Below, one piece after another: positions 22,675 through 34,348 of a DNA stretch of 64,000 nt. The notes under the pieces are model-generated. The model saw nothing but the letters and a program-made list of their open reading frames with translations, did no database searches and had not been told where the DNA came from. The stretch is taken from NCBI RefSeq assembly GCF_046630445.1, contig NC_092339.1:58372001-58436000 (forward strand), read 5' to 3'. The stretch is from Rutidosis leptorrhynchoides (lineage: Eukaryota; Streptophyta; Magnoliopsida; Asterales; Asteraceae). Every line of letters begins with the position of its first letter. Within the stretch, counting starts at the first letter, position 1. Made by a program: the position numbers and the translations under genes.

Positions 22675-25294
22675 TCAATCCCTCCATCGATGGCCACAGC
22701 TCGGGTTGCAGCAAACGAAAAACAATGACATACCTTCTTCCCCTTTTGCAGTTGCCTGGCAAATAAAAACAGTATTAGTTTCCAAGTCTTCAATCATGTT
22801 TAAAATGAGATCCACAGAATGAGGTATTTACAGAAACAGTTATATAATAGTATACTGTAATAATAGAAAACATAGTGACCTGGAAGAAAACAGCCTCTCC
22901 ATGACCACATTGAGAACATCGAACTGATTTTGTACGTGGAAGACTTGGATCTGCAGCTACATCCTTCAAAACTTGAGTTCCCTCCCCAACAGCATAATGG
23001 TGTATCTTGTTTCTGTACACACAGTTATCATCTGCAACCTCCTGTGCGATTTTGAAGTTTAAATTAATTAGCATCCAAAAATAATACTTAAGATGCACAC
23101 CTTCAAGTTACAATATTTGCAAATAAACAGGTTGATTTGGGTTTTTGTTGTTGATAACTAATGACACCCATGCTATGTAAACTCATAAAAAGTGGCATAC
23201 ACACAACTAGGGCTCTTGAATAAGCAATATCAACTACAGTTAAGGTCTGGAGGAGCAACAAAATATTGATTATAAAGCTACCTTGATAGACAAATTTCAA
23301 AGCCACAACAACAATAGGGGGGAACAGATCGAAATGCAGACTATGTAAGCCATATATACAACATAAAATATGGTGGATAACAAAATTATATAAACATAAA
23401 TCTGTGGTCATTATATCCTTATATACATCGTTTACAAAATTTTAAGCTCTATCATACCTATGATTTGTTCCATATCAGTTATCACTACAAACTAAGATAG
23501 ATGTGTTTAAGTGCGCTAACATACGGGAACACTTCTAAGAAAAATTGTCGGCTTGTGTTGTCAAGCAATAGAACACACTCCAACATACTTGCATGCATGC
23601 ATTCATTCATTCATGCGCTCGCTCATGCGCTCGCTCGCTCGCTCACTCACTCACTCACTCACTCACTCACTCACTCACTCACTCATCCATTCATTCATTC
23701 ATTCGGTTTATGCCCAATCTGACTAACTTACCTTGTGATGATAACAATAGGAGGGAAGGTAGGTTTGGTGACTCAATCCGACCACATAATCTATTCATTT
23801 CTATAGGTTAACGGAATGGGAATTAAGGTCCTGTTTGGTTGAAAGAATGTTTTTGGAAGGAATTGAATGTGTCAAATTGGTAGCCGAAGGAATTAGAATT
23901 GATAAATTCCATTGAATGTGAAAAAATGCATTTTAAATTGACATGGAATGTTGTTGAATTCGATTTTATAAAATAACTAAAAGGTGATACAAGAATTTGA
24001 TGGTACCATTTTTGGTATTAATTTTCAGACTCGCGTTTCGGATTTCAGTTTCAAGTTTTATTTTTCAGATTTGCGATTCACGAATTGAATTGTAAATGTA
24101 AATTGTAAACGCGAATCAAAACGCGAAATGAAAACGCGAATCGAAAGCGTGAAATGAAGACGTGAATCGGAAAAGCAAATCAAAAACAGAAATTGAAAAT
24201 GCAAATCGAAAACGCGAAATGTAAAGCCAAAAGTAATCGTAATATTCAATCACTTAAACGTAACGTGAAACGTAAATGCGAAACGAAAGCTTCATTTTTG
24301 AATGTTGAAGATAGGAATATAATTAAATTCTATCACTTTTAAAGGAATGACAATTCCTTTGAATGGTAGAATGTTAAGATTCCAACGGAATCTAATTCCT
24401 TTGAATTTTGTGAACCAAACACACCATACTGCAATTCAATTCCAATTCAGTTGGAATCCCCTGATTCTATCAACCAAACGGACCCTTATTATTTTTTTTG
24501 AAAAGCAAGAAAGACTTATATTAAACAATCACGAATAGTACATGGTTGACTGGGCACCCTTAACAGCACGATACATCACGAAAGAAATAAGGAAAACAAA
24601 TTACATCGCCCTAAGCTAATTGCAAAGATTGCAACTAACAAAAGGAGTTAAAACTAAGGGTGTGAGAACCATTGTAGCCAATCCATAATATGACCCTTGC
24701 AACGTCGTGAAATCCAATCATATGAAAGAACTTGAACCTCGCTAAATAAAGATGGGACCGTCTCGAGCTTATTCTTGAACACCTTTGTATTTCGATTCTT
24801 CCATAGAATGTAACAAACCACCCAACAAACAAACGGACCCTTATTATATATCTATTCAAGGAATTGTCATTCCTTCAAAGGATTTTTGAGGTGTAATGAT
24901 TACAGTTTGCAGCCCTAATAATTTTTCTTTTTTCCTATTTCTAGCCCTTAGAGTTGTACTTAAAAAAAAAAAATAGCTATAATTATTGTACATTAATCGT
25001 AGTGAGGTAGCTTTTAATTATGTAAAAAAATTTATGCATATCCTAAATTCTTAAGCATAACTTTTAAAGAATTAGTTGTGTTAACCTTGTGAGGGCAGTT
25101 ACGGCAAGCATAGAGAAGCAGATTCCGCTCTTCATTTTCTTTAGGGTACAGAATGTTTTCGCTGCCATAAACACTCAAGACATTTAAACAAACAGTTGGA
25201 GTGCAACCAAAATTATAACAACTGAGAGATAAAATTAATTAATGTAGCAGTAATAAGATAACAACCATTTTATGCAAAACTTCATGATGCTCAT
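22675..25294 (-). CDS. NRPB9: DNA-directed RNA polymerase subunit 9 (RPB9-like, 115 aa, 4 exons)
   Basis: Small zinc-binding subunit of nuclear RNA polymerase II (in plants also shared with Pol IV/V), acting in start-site choice, elongation fidelity and transcript cleavage. Exons on the minus strand: 25294-25266, 25161-25086, 23041-22880 and 22755-22675, 348 nt in all, GT-AG borders, frame kept. First zinc ribbon: KFCIKC (Cys7, Cys10) and YACRNC (Cys29, Cys32). Second, TFIIS-like ribbon: RCSQC (Cys77, Cys80) and the C-terminal FFVCCNPSCGHRWRD (Cys104 or 105, Cys109). Between them is the family block NCVYRNKIHH and DPSLPRTKSVRC. Length fits the ~114-residue plant family. The first exon codes only nine and two-thirds residues. 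The family's usual KFCREC is KFCIKC here, with the cysteines kept. Intron 2 is 2.0 kb and full of repeats. It converges on the BRWD-like gene. Appears intact. Confidence 0.93.
23585..23705. repeat. Compound tetranucleotide microsatellite (ATTC / GCTC / CTCA)
   Basis: Runs of gcat, attc, gctc, then about a dozen ctca units, then attc again, within intron 2 of the RPB9 gene. Out-of-frame readings give Ser/His/Thr repeats that are not genes. Confidence 0.95.
23825..24487. mobile_element. MITE with AAGGTCCTGTTTGGTTGA termini in RPB9 intron 2
   Basis: Left end aaggtcctgtttggttga pairs with right end tcaaccaaacggaccctt. The flanks on both sides read att, consistent with a 3-bp target duplication as in PIF/Harbinger-type MITEs, though not the canonical TWA. 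Subterminal DNA also pairs loosely (ggaattgaat versus attcaattcc). No transposase. The core contains a decayed minisatellite, and the right end was later hit by a LINE. Confidence 0.7.
24076..24290 (+). repeat. Decayed minisatellite of (a)acgcgaa(a)tgaa / cgaatcgaa words
   Basis: About ten irregular copies of an 18-24 base motif built from aacgcgaat(c)g and aacgcgaaatg occupy the centre of the MITE in RPB9 intron 2. The motif is CpG-rich compared with surrounding DNA. Confidence 0.65.
24475..24847 (-). mobile_element. 5'-truncated LINE tail with 18-bp target duplication
   Basis: An 18-base duplication, caaacggacccttattat, flanks the insert (24475-24492 and 24830-24847). On the minus strand the body starts with the last codons of a plant LINE ORF2 (the words CYILWKNRNTKVFKNK and EVQVLSYDWISRRCKG, a familiar end of plant non-LTR reverse transcriptases). 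It then has a 3' untranslated stretch and finishes in an A-rich tail, seen as tttttttt at 24491-24498. Long target duplication, A-tail and 5' truncation together are the signature of target-primed reverse transcription. It lies at the edge of the MITE. Confidence 0.8.
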
Positions 25295-25525
25295 CTTGAC
25301 TGTTGTAAAAAGGGGGTATTCTTCGTCGATTAGTACCTGCTTCTCGATTACACCTGGTTGAAGTTGGAGGTGTTTTATGTTTTGAAATTACTAAATTACA
25401 CAGATGGTCCTCGGATTTATACGCATTCTACTTTATTTTGCCATCCATCGCTTTTTCACTTTTTGTAGATAATTTAAAAACTCAGAATTTATTGCGTGCC
25501 CAGTCCTCATTCAAATGTAATGACT
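25295..25525 (-). promoter_or_regulatory. Short upstream region of the RPB9 gene
   Basis: Only about 230 bases separate the RPB9 start codon from the nearest transposon-like end. This stretch should hold the 5' untranslated region and core promoter. No clear TATA box was found, which is common for housekeeping genes. The call is from position only. Confidence 0.35.
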
Positions 25526-26541
25526 AAGGGTGCGTTTGATAAAACTGAATGATTTAGCACTGAATGGTTCAGAGTCCAGAATGGTTCAGAAGCTCTGAAT
25601 CAGTATGATTCTGAATGAAAATTCACTGTTTGATAAGAGTTCTGAATCAACACTTGAATGAGTTAAAATTATCATTATGACCTTGAGTATAATTTATCGT
25701 TGGGTCTTATTTTTTGCGAACGAGATTATTTTAATATAATTTTAAAATTCATAAACATTATAAACAATTAGGCTTTAAACTTTTACAACAACAATAATTA
25801 TAGATCAAAGGTTATAAACAATTACGGAGTGTTAAAAAAAATTATGTTGTATGTTGTTTTTTCTCGAGGTTTATTAATAGTATTTTTTTTTTGCCGTATA
25901 AAAAATTACAATCACATACCAAAGTTCCAATCTTTTCATCCTCATCATCATTTTATAAACAATTACATCTGCTCTCCTTAAATGTGTTCACACTAGATCT
26001 ACATAATTCAAGCCCATCTTCAATCTTTTCATCCTCATCATCGTCGATCTCTCTTCTTTGTCTGTGTCTCCGTGCTATTCCTCTCTTCCTTCAAATGGCT
26101 CATTCAAACAGAGGTTATCTGATTCAAAAACTTTTTTTATCCTAAATAAAGTGAGAAATCCTAAAAAATTAAAACAGAGGCTAAAAAAACCCATTAGAAT
26201 CATATGAATATTTATGATAAATAGATATACATGACAGAAGAAGAAAAAAATAGATATTAGGGTTTCAAGGTAGAAGATTATTGAAAGTGAAGAAAAGTTA
26301 CCTGGAAAAATAAAATCAATCGGTGTAAGAATTTGAGAAACATAGAAGTGAAGAGAAAGAGATGAAAAAACATAAGAGAAATAAAAGGGTATGTAGGGAA
26401 AGAAGTGAGAACTGAACCATTTAGAGATACTCCATTATATGAACCGTTCAGAGTTTATTCAGAGTTAACCTTTCATTCAGAGGTCCGTATCAAACGCTTT
26501 GAACACTGACCGATTCAGTGATCAGATCTGAATGATCCCTT
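25524..26541. mobile_element. Putative non-autonomous DNA transposon (AGGGTGCGTTTGATA end), ~1 kb
   Basis: Left end taagggtgcgtttgataaaa and right end ctgaatgatccctta are inverted for the outer few bases. The subterminal zones share inverted words (gtttgata, tgaatggttcag, ttcattcagag), while the middle is AT-rich and without transposase. The kind of end suggests a hAT-like element, but no 8-bp duplication was found. It abuts the MITE at 26543 and sits just upstream of the RPB9 gene. Confidence 0.45.
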
Positions 26542-26542
26542 A

Positions 26543-26903
26543 GACTATTTGTAACGGTGACTGGTGTTACTTGTGGTGTCACTTGCCTTTTTGTACTTTT
26601 TGGATTACTAGGACGTGTTGCTTTTTGGGTGGAGTAGTGGTGGTGAATCTTTTTGGTGTTAGTACTTAGGAGTATTATGATGTTGTGTCAAAATATAATT
26701 AGGTTAAGCATTAAATGGGGATAAAAATAATACTTTTTAATTAATAAAGAAAAAAAAACAAGAAACAGGTGTCACTTACCCCGTCTCTTTCTCCCCGACG
26801 CCACAAAGTGACACCAAAGTAACATCCGTTATAGCCAAAAATGGCATCTCTTTGTGTCCAGCAAGGCAAGTGATGGGGTCAGTTACCCCCGTTACAATCA
26901 GCC
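26543..26903. mobile_element. Tourist-like MITE (361 bp) with TTA target duplication
   Basis: Termini gactatttgtaacgg and ccgttacaatcagcc are inverted repeats with few mismatches. Both are directly flanked by tta (26540-26542, 26904-26906), the target of PIF/Harbinger-type elements. The inside repeats gtgacaccaaagtaac-type words in both directions, so a long hairpin is possible. No coding capacity. Confidence 0.75.
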
Positions 26904-26906
26904 TTA

Positions 26907-27280
26907 TCTCACTTATTTATTTATTTATTTCTGTTTCTCTAATAATCAAATTTAATTCATTAATAATTTAAGATATATAATGATATTTAAAATTTAAATT
27001 TTGCTGATGACAATTCTTAAGGCTTTCATTAATACGCCTTAATGTATTATACATAGTGGTTACTTATTAGTATAGAATTAGTGGTAATAGACAATAGTTA
27101 TCAAATTGTACAACACATTAAAACGTGTTAACGACAACTTTAAAGGTGATTATTACCAAAATAAAATATAGAGTAAATTAACGAGATCTTTATGTGGTCC
27201 TCGTTATCACCCTATAGATAAACATAAACTACAAATCTAGAAAACATATACTACAATTCTAAATACATATGTAAATCAAC
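26907..27280. other. AT-rich spacer, nothing recognised
   Basis: Between the Tourist-like MITE and the copia element. It contains a short (ttta)n run at 26918-26930. No gene, no clear repeat ends. Confidence 0.5.
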
Positions 27281-27285
27281 AACAC

Positions 27286-27673
<388 letters not shown>

Positions 27674-27834
27674 CTCCCCCTTGAATAGCAATTTTGTTTG
27701 TTGAAGATCAACGGTAAGTTACTGCCTCGTTAAAAACCTTGCTAAAGAAAACCCAGTGGGAAAAAAACTTTAGCTAAGGGAAAAAGAGTGCAGCATGGAG
27801 TTGACTCCCCCTTAAGTAGACATCGCTTCAGTTG

Positions 27835-29220
27835 TTACATCTTTTGAACATGTCTCATACCAATGTTATGAACGTGTGTTCTTAAAATAGCAGTTGGAAG
27901 TGCTTTCGTGAAAAGATCAGCAGAGTTTTTGCTGGATTGAACATATCTCATTTCAATCTCGTTGTCCTTAATGAGATTTTGAGTGTATGAGAAGAATCTA
28001 GGAGGTATGTGTTTGGTTCGGTCACTTTTGATATACCCTTCTTTCATCTGTGCTATGCAAGCTGCATTATCTTCATAGATAATTGTTGGACTTTTATCGC
28101 GTTCTAGTCCACAAGAATCAGTAATGATTTGTGTCATTGATCTCAACCAAAAACATTCCCGAGTAGCTTCATGTAATGCAATCACTTCGGCATGATTTGA
28201 TGATGTAGCAACAAGTGTTTGTTTTTGAGAACGCCATGATATTGCAGTACCTCCATTTAGGAATACATATACAGTTTGAGATTTAGCTTTATGTGGATCA
28301 GATAAATAACCTGCATCAGCATAACCAACCAAATCTTGTTTTGATTCGTTAGAATAAAATAATCCTAAATCAGTAGTTCCTCGAAGGTATCGAAATACGT
28401 GTTTGATCCCATTCCAGTGTCTTTTGGTAGGAGCAGAGCTGAACCTTGCCAATAAATTAACTGCAAAAGAAATGTCAGGTCTTGTACAATTTGTAAGATA
28501 CATAAGAGCTCCAATTGCACTAAGATATGGTACTTCTGGTCCAAGAATATCTTCATGATCTTCACATAGACGAAATGGATCAGTTTCAACATTGAGTGAT
28601 CTAACAACCATAGGAGTACTTAATGGTTTTGCCTTGTCCATATTGAAACGTTTCAAAATCTTTTCAGTATATGTTATTTGATGTACAAGTAAACCATTAG
28701 GCATATGTTCAATTTGTAAACCAAGGCAATACTTGGTTTTTCCGAGATCTTTCATTTCAAATTCTTTCTTTAGAAGTTGAATGGCTTCATAGATCTCTTT
28801 ATTTGTACCTATGATGTTAAGATCATCAACATAAACAGCTATGATCACATATCCGGATGTTGTTTTCTTAATGAAAACACAAGGGCAAGTAAGGTTATTT
28901 GTATACCCTTTGCTTATCAAGTAATCACTTAATCGGTTATACCACATACGTCCCGATTGTTTTAACCCATATAAAGATCTTTGTAATTTAATCGAATACA
29001 TTTCTTTGGGTTTTGCATTTGATGCTTCTGGTACCTTAAATCCTTCAGGTATCTTCATATATATATCACTATCAAGTGATCCATATAGGTAAGCAGTCAC
29101 AACATCCATGAGATGCATTTCTAAATTTTTAGAAACTGCCAGGCTGATTAAGTACCTAAAAGTAATTGCATCCATAACAGGGGAATAAGTTTCTTCATAA
29201 TCAATTCCCGGTCTTTAAGA
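27835..29220 (-). pseudogene. Copia reverse transcriptase and RNase H region
   Basis: Fossil pol part. Reverse transcriptase shows LHLMDVVTAYLYGSL-type and RSLYGLKQSGRMWYNRL motifs and the catalytic YVDDLNIIGT. RNase H/connection shows TRPDISFAVNLLARFSSAPT, YADAGYLSDP and the end block EDNAACIAQMKEGYIKSDRTKHI and STKNSADLFTKALP-like residues. It would copy element RNA into DNA and remove the RNA strand. The copy belongs to a broken element. Confidence 0.88.
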
Positions 29221-29388
29221 AAAACCTTGAGCTACAAGTCTAGCTTTATACCTTGTAACTTCATTTTTCTCATTTCTTTTTCGGACAAAAATCCATCTGT
29301 ATCCTACAGGTTTCACATCTTTAGGAGTGAGAATGATGGATCCGAAAACTTTTCTTTTATTGAGTGATTCTAATTTAGCTCGTATTGC

Positions 29389-31386
29389 TTATTTCCATTG
29401 AGCCCAATCATGTCTATTTTGACATTCAACCATAGATGTTGGTTCTGGATCATCATCATTATTCATGATGTCATATGCAACATTAAATGAAAATTTCTCA
29501 TCAAGATTTTTCATTTCATTTCGGTTCCATAATATTTTTGAATATGCATAATTGATTGCAATTTCTGTATTGACATCATCAATCTCCTCCGCAGTAGGAG
29601 TACTGATTTGTGGTTCTTCTTGAACACTTTCTTTTACTTCATTATCAGCTGATTTTCTTTTTCGAGGATTTTTATCCTTTGAACCAATTGGTCTTCCACG
29701 TTTCTGACGTGGCAAAGATTCATGAGTGACGTTATTGCCAGCTTTTGGAATTTCAATTCGAGCTGGAGTATTTACTGCTGGTATATATGATTTTGTCACC
29801 GTTTTTGTATCTGTAAATGCATCGGGCAATTGATTTGCGAGTTCTTGTATATGCATTATCTTTTGAACTTCTGTCTCACATTCTTTTGTGTGAGGATCAA
29901 GATACTTTAATTGAGGTTCACACCATGAAATATCATTTTCTTTATTTTTTATTTCTCCCCCTAATCTAGGGAACAATGTTTCATTAAAATGACAATCAGC
30001 AAAACGTGCTGTAAAAACGTCACCTGTCATAGGTTCAATATACCTTAATATTGAAGATGTTTCATATCCAACATATATTCCCAACCTCCTTTGAGGACCC
30101 ATTTTTGTACGTTGTGGTGTCGCAATTGGAACATACACTGCACAACCAAATGTTCTAAGATGGGAAATATTTGGCTCTTGACCAAAAGCAAGTTGTAGGG
30201 GGGAATATTTATGACTTGCACTTGGTCTGATGCAAATCAATGCAGCAGCATGTAAAATTGCATGACCCTATATAGATACAGGGAGTTTTGTTCTCATTAT
30301 CAATGGTCTAGCGATTAACTGTAAACGTTTAATCAATGACTCGGCTAAACCATTTTGTGTATGCACCTGAGCAACAGAATGTTCAACAACAATTTCTATA
30401 GACATGCAATAGTCATTAAATGTTTGAGATGTAAATTCACCAGCATTATCAAGTCTCACCCTTTTAATGGTGTAATCAGGAAAATGAGCTCTCAATTTAA
30501 TAATTTGGGCAAGAAATTTTGCAAATGCCACATTACGGCTTGATAACAGACAAACATGAGACCATCTGCTAGATGCGTCTATTAGAACTATGAAATATCT
30601 AAATGGTCCACATGGTGGATGAATTGGTCCACATATATCACCTTGAATTCTTTCAAGAAACATTGGTGATTCTTTCTCAATCTTAAGTGGTGAGGGTCTA
30701 GTTATCAATTTTCCAAGAGAGCAAGATGTACATGGAACCATTGTATCATGATGGATTTTTCTATCCTTTAGTGGATGTCCATGAGTACATTCAATAATCT
30801 TTTTCATCATTGTTGATCCTGGATGGCCTAATCTGTTATGCCATAAACTGAATACACCAGGATCAATATATTTTTCGTTAACTACCATATGTATTTCTGG
30901 TACATTTATATGTGTATAATGTAATCCAGAACTAAGTCTTGGCAGTTTTTCAACCACATGACTCTTGTCAGTGATACTTAAATATTTCTCATTTTCTATT
31001 GTCACCGACTGATAATCATACCCGTTAAGGTATATGTCGGAGAAACTCAATAAATTTCTGCTTGACTTGGGAGAAAATAAGGCATCATTTATTAAAAATT
31101 TTGTACCATTTAGTAGTATGAAATTTGCCTTTCCTATCCCTTTTATCAAGTTAGCAGGTCCTGATATTGTATGTATAGTTCCTTCCGTTGGTTTTAGATC
31201 AATAAAATATTTCTCGAATTTAAGTATAGTGTGTGTAGTTCCACTGTCTGCTATACAGAGATCTCCACCACTTGATTGATGTTGTATTCCAGCAAAATTC
31301 ATATTGAACTTCATATATAAGAAATAAATAGTGAGTACATTAATATTACACAATATTTTACACGCAAATAGATAGTACTGAAACAT
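29389..31386 (-). pseudogene. Copia protease, GAG-pre-integrase and integrase region
   Basis: Fossil pol part. The protease active site is CIADSGTTHTI. The zinc-binding pre-integrase segment is LWHNRLGHPG with a CTSCSLGK pair. The integrase core begins IQGDICGPIHPPCGPFRYF and carries VRLDNAGEFTSQTFNDYC and an AQVHTQNGLAE segment. Downstream is the long charged region with LRTFGCAVYVPI and RLGIYVGYETSSILRYIEP typical of the copia integrase C terminus. Broken in a few places. Confidence 0.88.
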
Positions 31387-31449
31387 TTAGCAAACATAAT
31401 GACAAAGACAGACGATATTAAATCGTTTATTTTTCGAAAGACACACAAC

Positions 31450-32479
31450 TTAAACATTCAAGAAATCTTCATATAAATCAGATGGTTTCTCAGTGACTGT
31501 TGGATCGACGTTATCCACAAAGTTTACTTCCTTTTCTTTATCTTTCAGTGAATCCTGATACATCTTAACAAGATGTTTAGATGTTCGGAAAGTATTAGCC
31601 CAGTGGCCCATTCTACCACATCTGTAGCAAGATTCTTCAGAATTTTTAGAAGAATTTTCTTCAACATCTTGTTTAGTGGGCTTGTTTTGTGGTTGATATT
31701 TATATTTTCGTGAATTATTATTTCTTTGACCACCACAGCCACGACCACGTCCTCGCCCATTACCATTACCATAAGGATGGTTTCTTCCATAGTTATGGCT
31801 TTTGGCATGATGATGGTGATGGTTATTATAACCACGACCTTGCCCGCGTCCTTTTCCCTGTTTATAATTATTTGCAGTATTTGCTTCAGGGATTGCAAGT
31901 GTACCAGTAGGACGGGATTGCTGATTTTTCATTAATAGCTCATCATTTTGCTCTGCAACTAAGAGATATGAATTAAGTTCAGGATATGTTTTGAACTTTA
32001 GCATTCTCAAATTTCTTTGCACTGTGATGTTTGCAGCATTCATTGTGGAGAAAGTTTTCTCCATCATGTCTGCATCACTTATTTCATGTCCACAGAATTT
32101 AAGTTGTGAACATGTATTATACAGAGCTGAGCTATATTCATTTACTTTCTTAAAGTCTTGGAACCTTAATGTTCTCCATTGTTCCATAGCAGCTGGAAGT
32201 AAAATTTCTCTTTGATTATTGAATCTGCTTTTGAGACCTTCCCATAAAACATGGGGATCTTCTACAGTTACATAATTATTTTGTAAGCATTCATCAATAT
32301 GTTGATGAATAAAGCAACATGCCGTTGCTTGTTCTTTTTTCAGAACAAGTGTTGTTTTCATTTATGGCTTCAAGAATGCCCATTGATTTAAGATGCATTT
32401 TTACTTTTATAACCCATGGCATGTAGTTGTTTCCAGTTGATTCTAAAGGAGTAAATTTAAGCTTTTCCAGATTCGACAT
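31450..32479 (-). pseudogene. Copia gag region with zinc knuckle
   Basis: The N-terminal part (LEKLKFTPLESTGNNYMPWV) is the usual start of this copia gag type. The capsid-like part has WRTLRFQDFKKVNEYSSALY. The C-terminal part is Gly/Arg/His/Asn-rich (GKGRGQGRGYNN) followed by a CCHC-type knuckle (CYRCGRMGHW). It would coat the element RNA. Fossil copy with few breaks. Confidence 0.85.
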
Positions 32480-32559
32480 TTTCTATTAAAACAAACAACA
32501 TGATAAATTATAGTCACTTTATATTCATAAGTATATAAACATTAAACATAAATTTAATA

Positions 32560-32880
32560 TAACATAAATGATAAGTAGGTGACAGTGTCGACCATATGTA
32601 AGCAATCATTAATAAATGTTATATAACATAAATATAAATATTAGTAAACATAAATGATAATTAGGCGACAGTGTCGGCCATATAAATGTTAGATAATATA
32701 AATATAAATGTTAGTAACATAAATGATAATTAGGCGACAGTGTCGGCCATATAAATGTTAGATAATTGAAATATAAATGTTAGTAACATAAATGATAATT
32801 AGACGACAGTGTCGACCATATATTGTTCAGGTGGTATAACCGACCATATATCATTTAGGTGGCAGAGCCAAGCATAATTA
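32560..32880 (-). repeat. Tandem hairpin-bearing repeats in the copia 5' leader
   Basis: Units of about 69-86 bp with the core aaatgataattaggcgacagtgtcggccatat recur at about 32568, 32648, 32723 and 32792. Two further decayed cores (ggtggtataaccgaccatat and ggtggcagagccaagc) follow towards the LTR. Each core can fold on itself (CGAC-AGT-GTCG). The array lies between primer site and gag. Confidence 0.8.
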
Positions 32881-32888
32881 GTATTAAG

Positions 32889-32906
32889 ATTATCGTGCTG
32901 ATAACG
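32889..32906 (-). other. Copia primer-binding-site region
   Basis: On the element strand the LTR end is followed by cgttatcagcacgataat. The ttatcagcacga word is a common start of copia internal regions and the expected place for the tRNA primer to pair. The exact tRNA is not assigned. Confidence 0.5.
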
Positions 32907-33224
32907 TGTTATAATTCAGTAGGCTTATAACTACCTTTAGTGGTTTGATTCTTGATGTTATAATTTAGTAGGCTTATAACTACCTTTAATGGTTTGATTC
33001 TTGATTAAGAATGCTAATAATGAAGTGTAAGAACAAAGATGATAATGGAGAGAAAGAAAGAAACACTTTGTAAGTGTGAGAAAATGGTGCAAGTTTAATG
33101 CTTGCATTCATGGCTATTTATAGCAAAAATATCACAAGTTTAGGTAATACAATAATATTACTTTTGTGTATCAATAATTGACTATCCATTTATATATATA
33201 TATATATATTTATATATTATAACA
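32907..33224 (-). repeat. 5' LTR of the copia element
   Basis: 318 bp, TGTTATAATTC...ATATTATAACA on the plus strand, next to target duplication aacac at 33225-33229. Same internal ~50-bp duplication as its partner at 27286, with a shorter (TA)n run. Confidence 0.92.
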
Positions 33225-33310
33225 AACACCAAACATATACATAATTTTTGTTTTGCTTTTGATTGAAATACAAACGGATTTTTTTTTCATATGTAAGGAG
33301 ATTAGTTAAG

Positions 33311-34294
33311 TGTGATGACCCGTCCTAATCCATCCGGATGAAGTCCATATCGATTATAAATGATTCACAATAATTAGTTACATCGCGAGGTACTTGACCT
33401 CTAAAGGATACATTTTACAAACATTGCATTCGTTTCAAAAGACAAACTTTCATTTCATTGAAAGTTGATGACATGCATACCATTTCATAATACATCCAAC
33501 TATAATTGACTTAATAATGATCTTGATGAACTCGATGACTCGAATGCAACGTTTTTTGAAATATGTCATGAATGACTCCAAGTAATATCTTTAAATGAGC
33601 AAATGCACAGCGGAAGATTTCTTTCAAACCTGAGAATAAACATGCTTTCAAGTGTCAACCAAAAGGTTGGTGAGTTCATTAGTTTAACATAAATAATCAT
33701 TTTCATCATTTTAATAGACCACAAGATTTCCATATTCAGTTCTCATAAATATACGTCCCATGCATAGAGACAAAATATCATTCATATGGATTGAACACCT
33801 GGTAATCGACATTCACAATATGCATATAAGAATATCCCCATCATTCCGGGATCCTCCTTCGGACATGATATAAATTTCGAAGTACTAAAGCATCCGGTAC
33901 TTTGGATGGGGCTTGTTGGGCCCGATAGATCTATCTTTAGAGTTCGCGTCAATTAGGGTGTCTGTTCCCTAATTCTTAGATTACCAGACTTAATAAAAAG
34001 GGCATATTCGGTTTAATAATCCAACCATAGAATGTAGTTTCAATTACTTGTGTCTATTTCGTAAAACAGTTATAAAAACAGCGCATGTATTCTCAGTCCC
34101 AAAAATGTAATGAGTAAAAAGGGATTAAATGAACTCACCTATTGTATTTTGTAGTAAAAATACATATGACGACATTAGACAAACTGAACAATGCAAGGTT
34201 AGCCTCGGATTCACGAACCTATATCAATTGTATATATATATTAACATGTATATTTGTAGTCGGACATATAGTTATTAGTGATATAAAATATATG

Positions 34295-34348
<54 letters not shown>

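Noticed and set aside
23590-23700. CRISPR-like regular repeats
   Set aside because: Simple tetranucleotide repeats without spacers, in a plant nuclear context.
23501-23811. ORFs with Ser/His/Thr repeats
   Set aside because: They are readings of a tetranucleotide microsatellite in an intron.
24635-24859. Independent small gene in the RPB9 intron
   Set aside because: It is an off-frame reading of the LINE tail; the motif frame is the LINE C terminus.
31689-31935. Plus-strand ORFs over the copia gag
   Set aside because: Shadows of the Gly/Arg/His-rich gag coding region; composition mirrors it.
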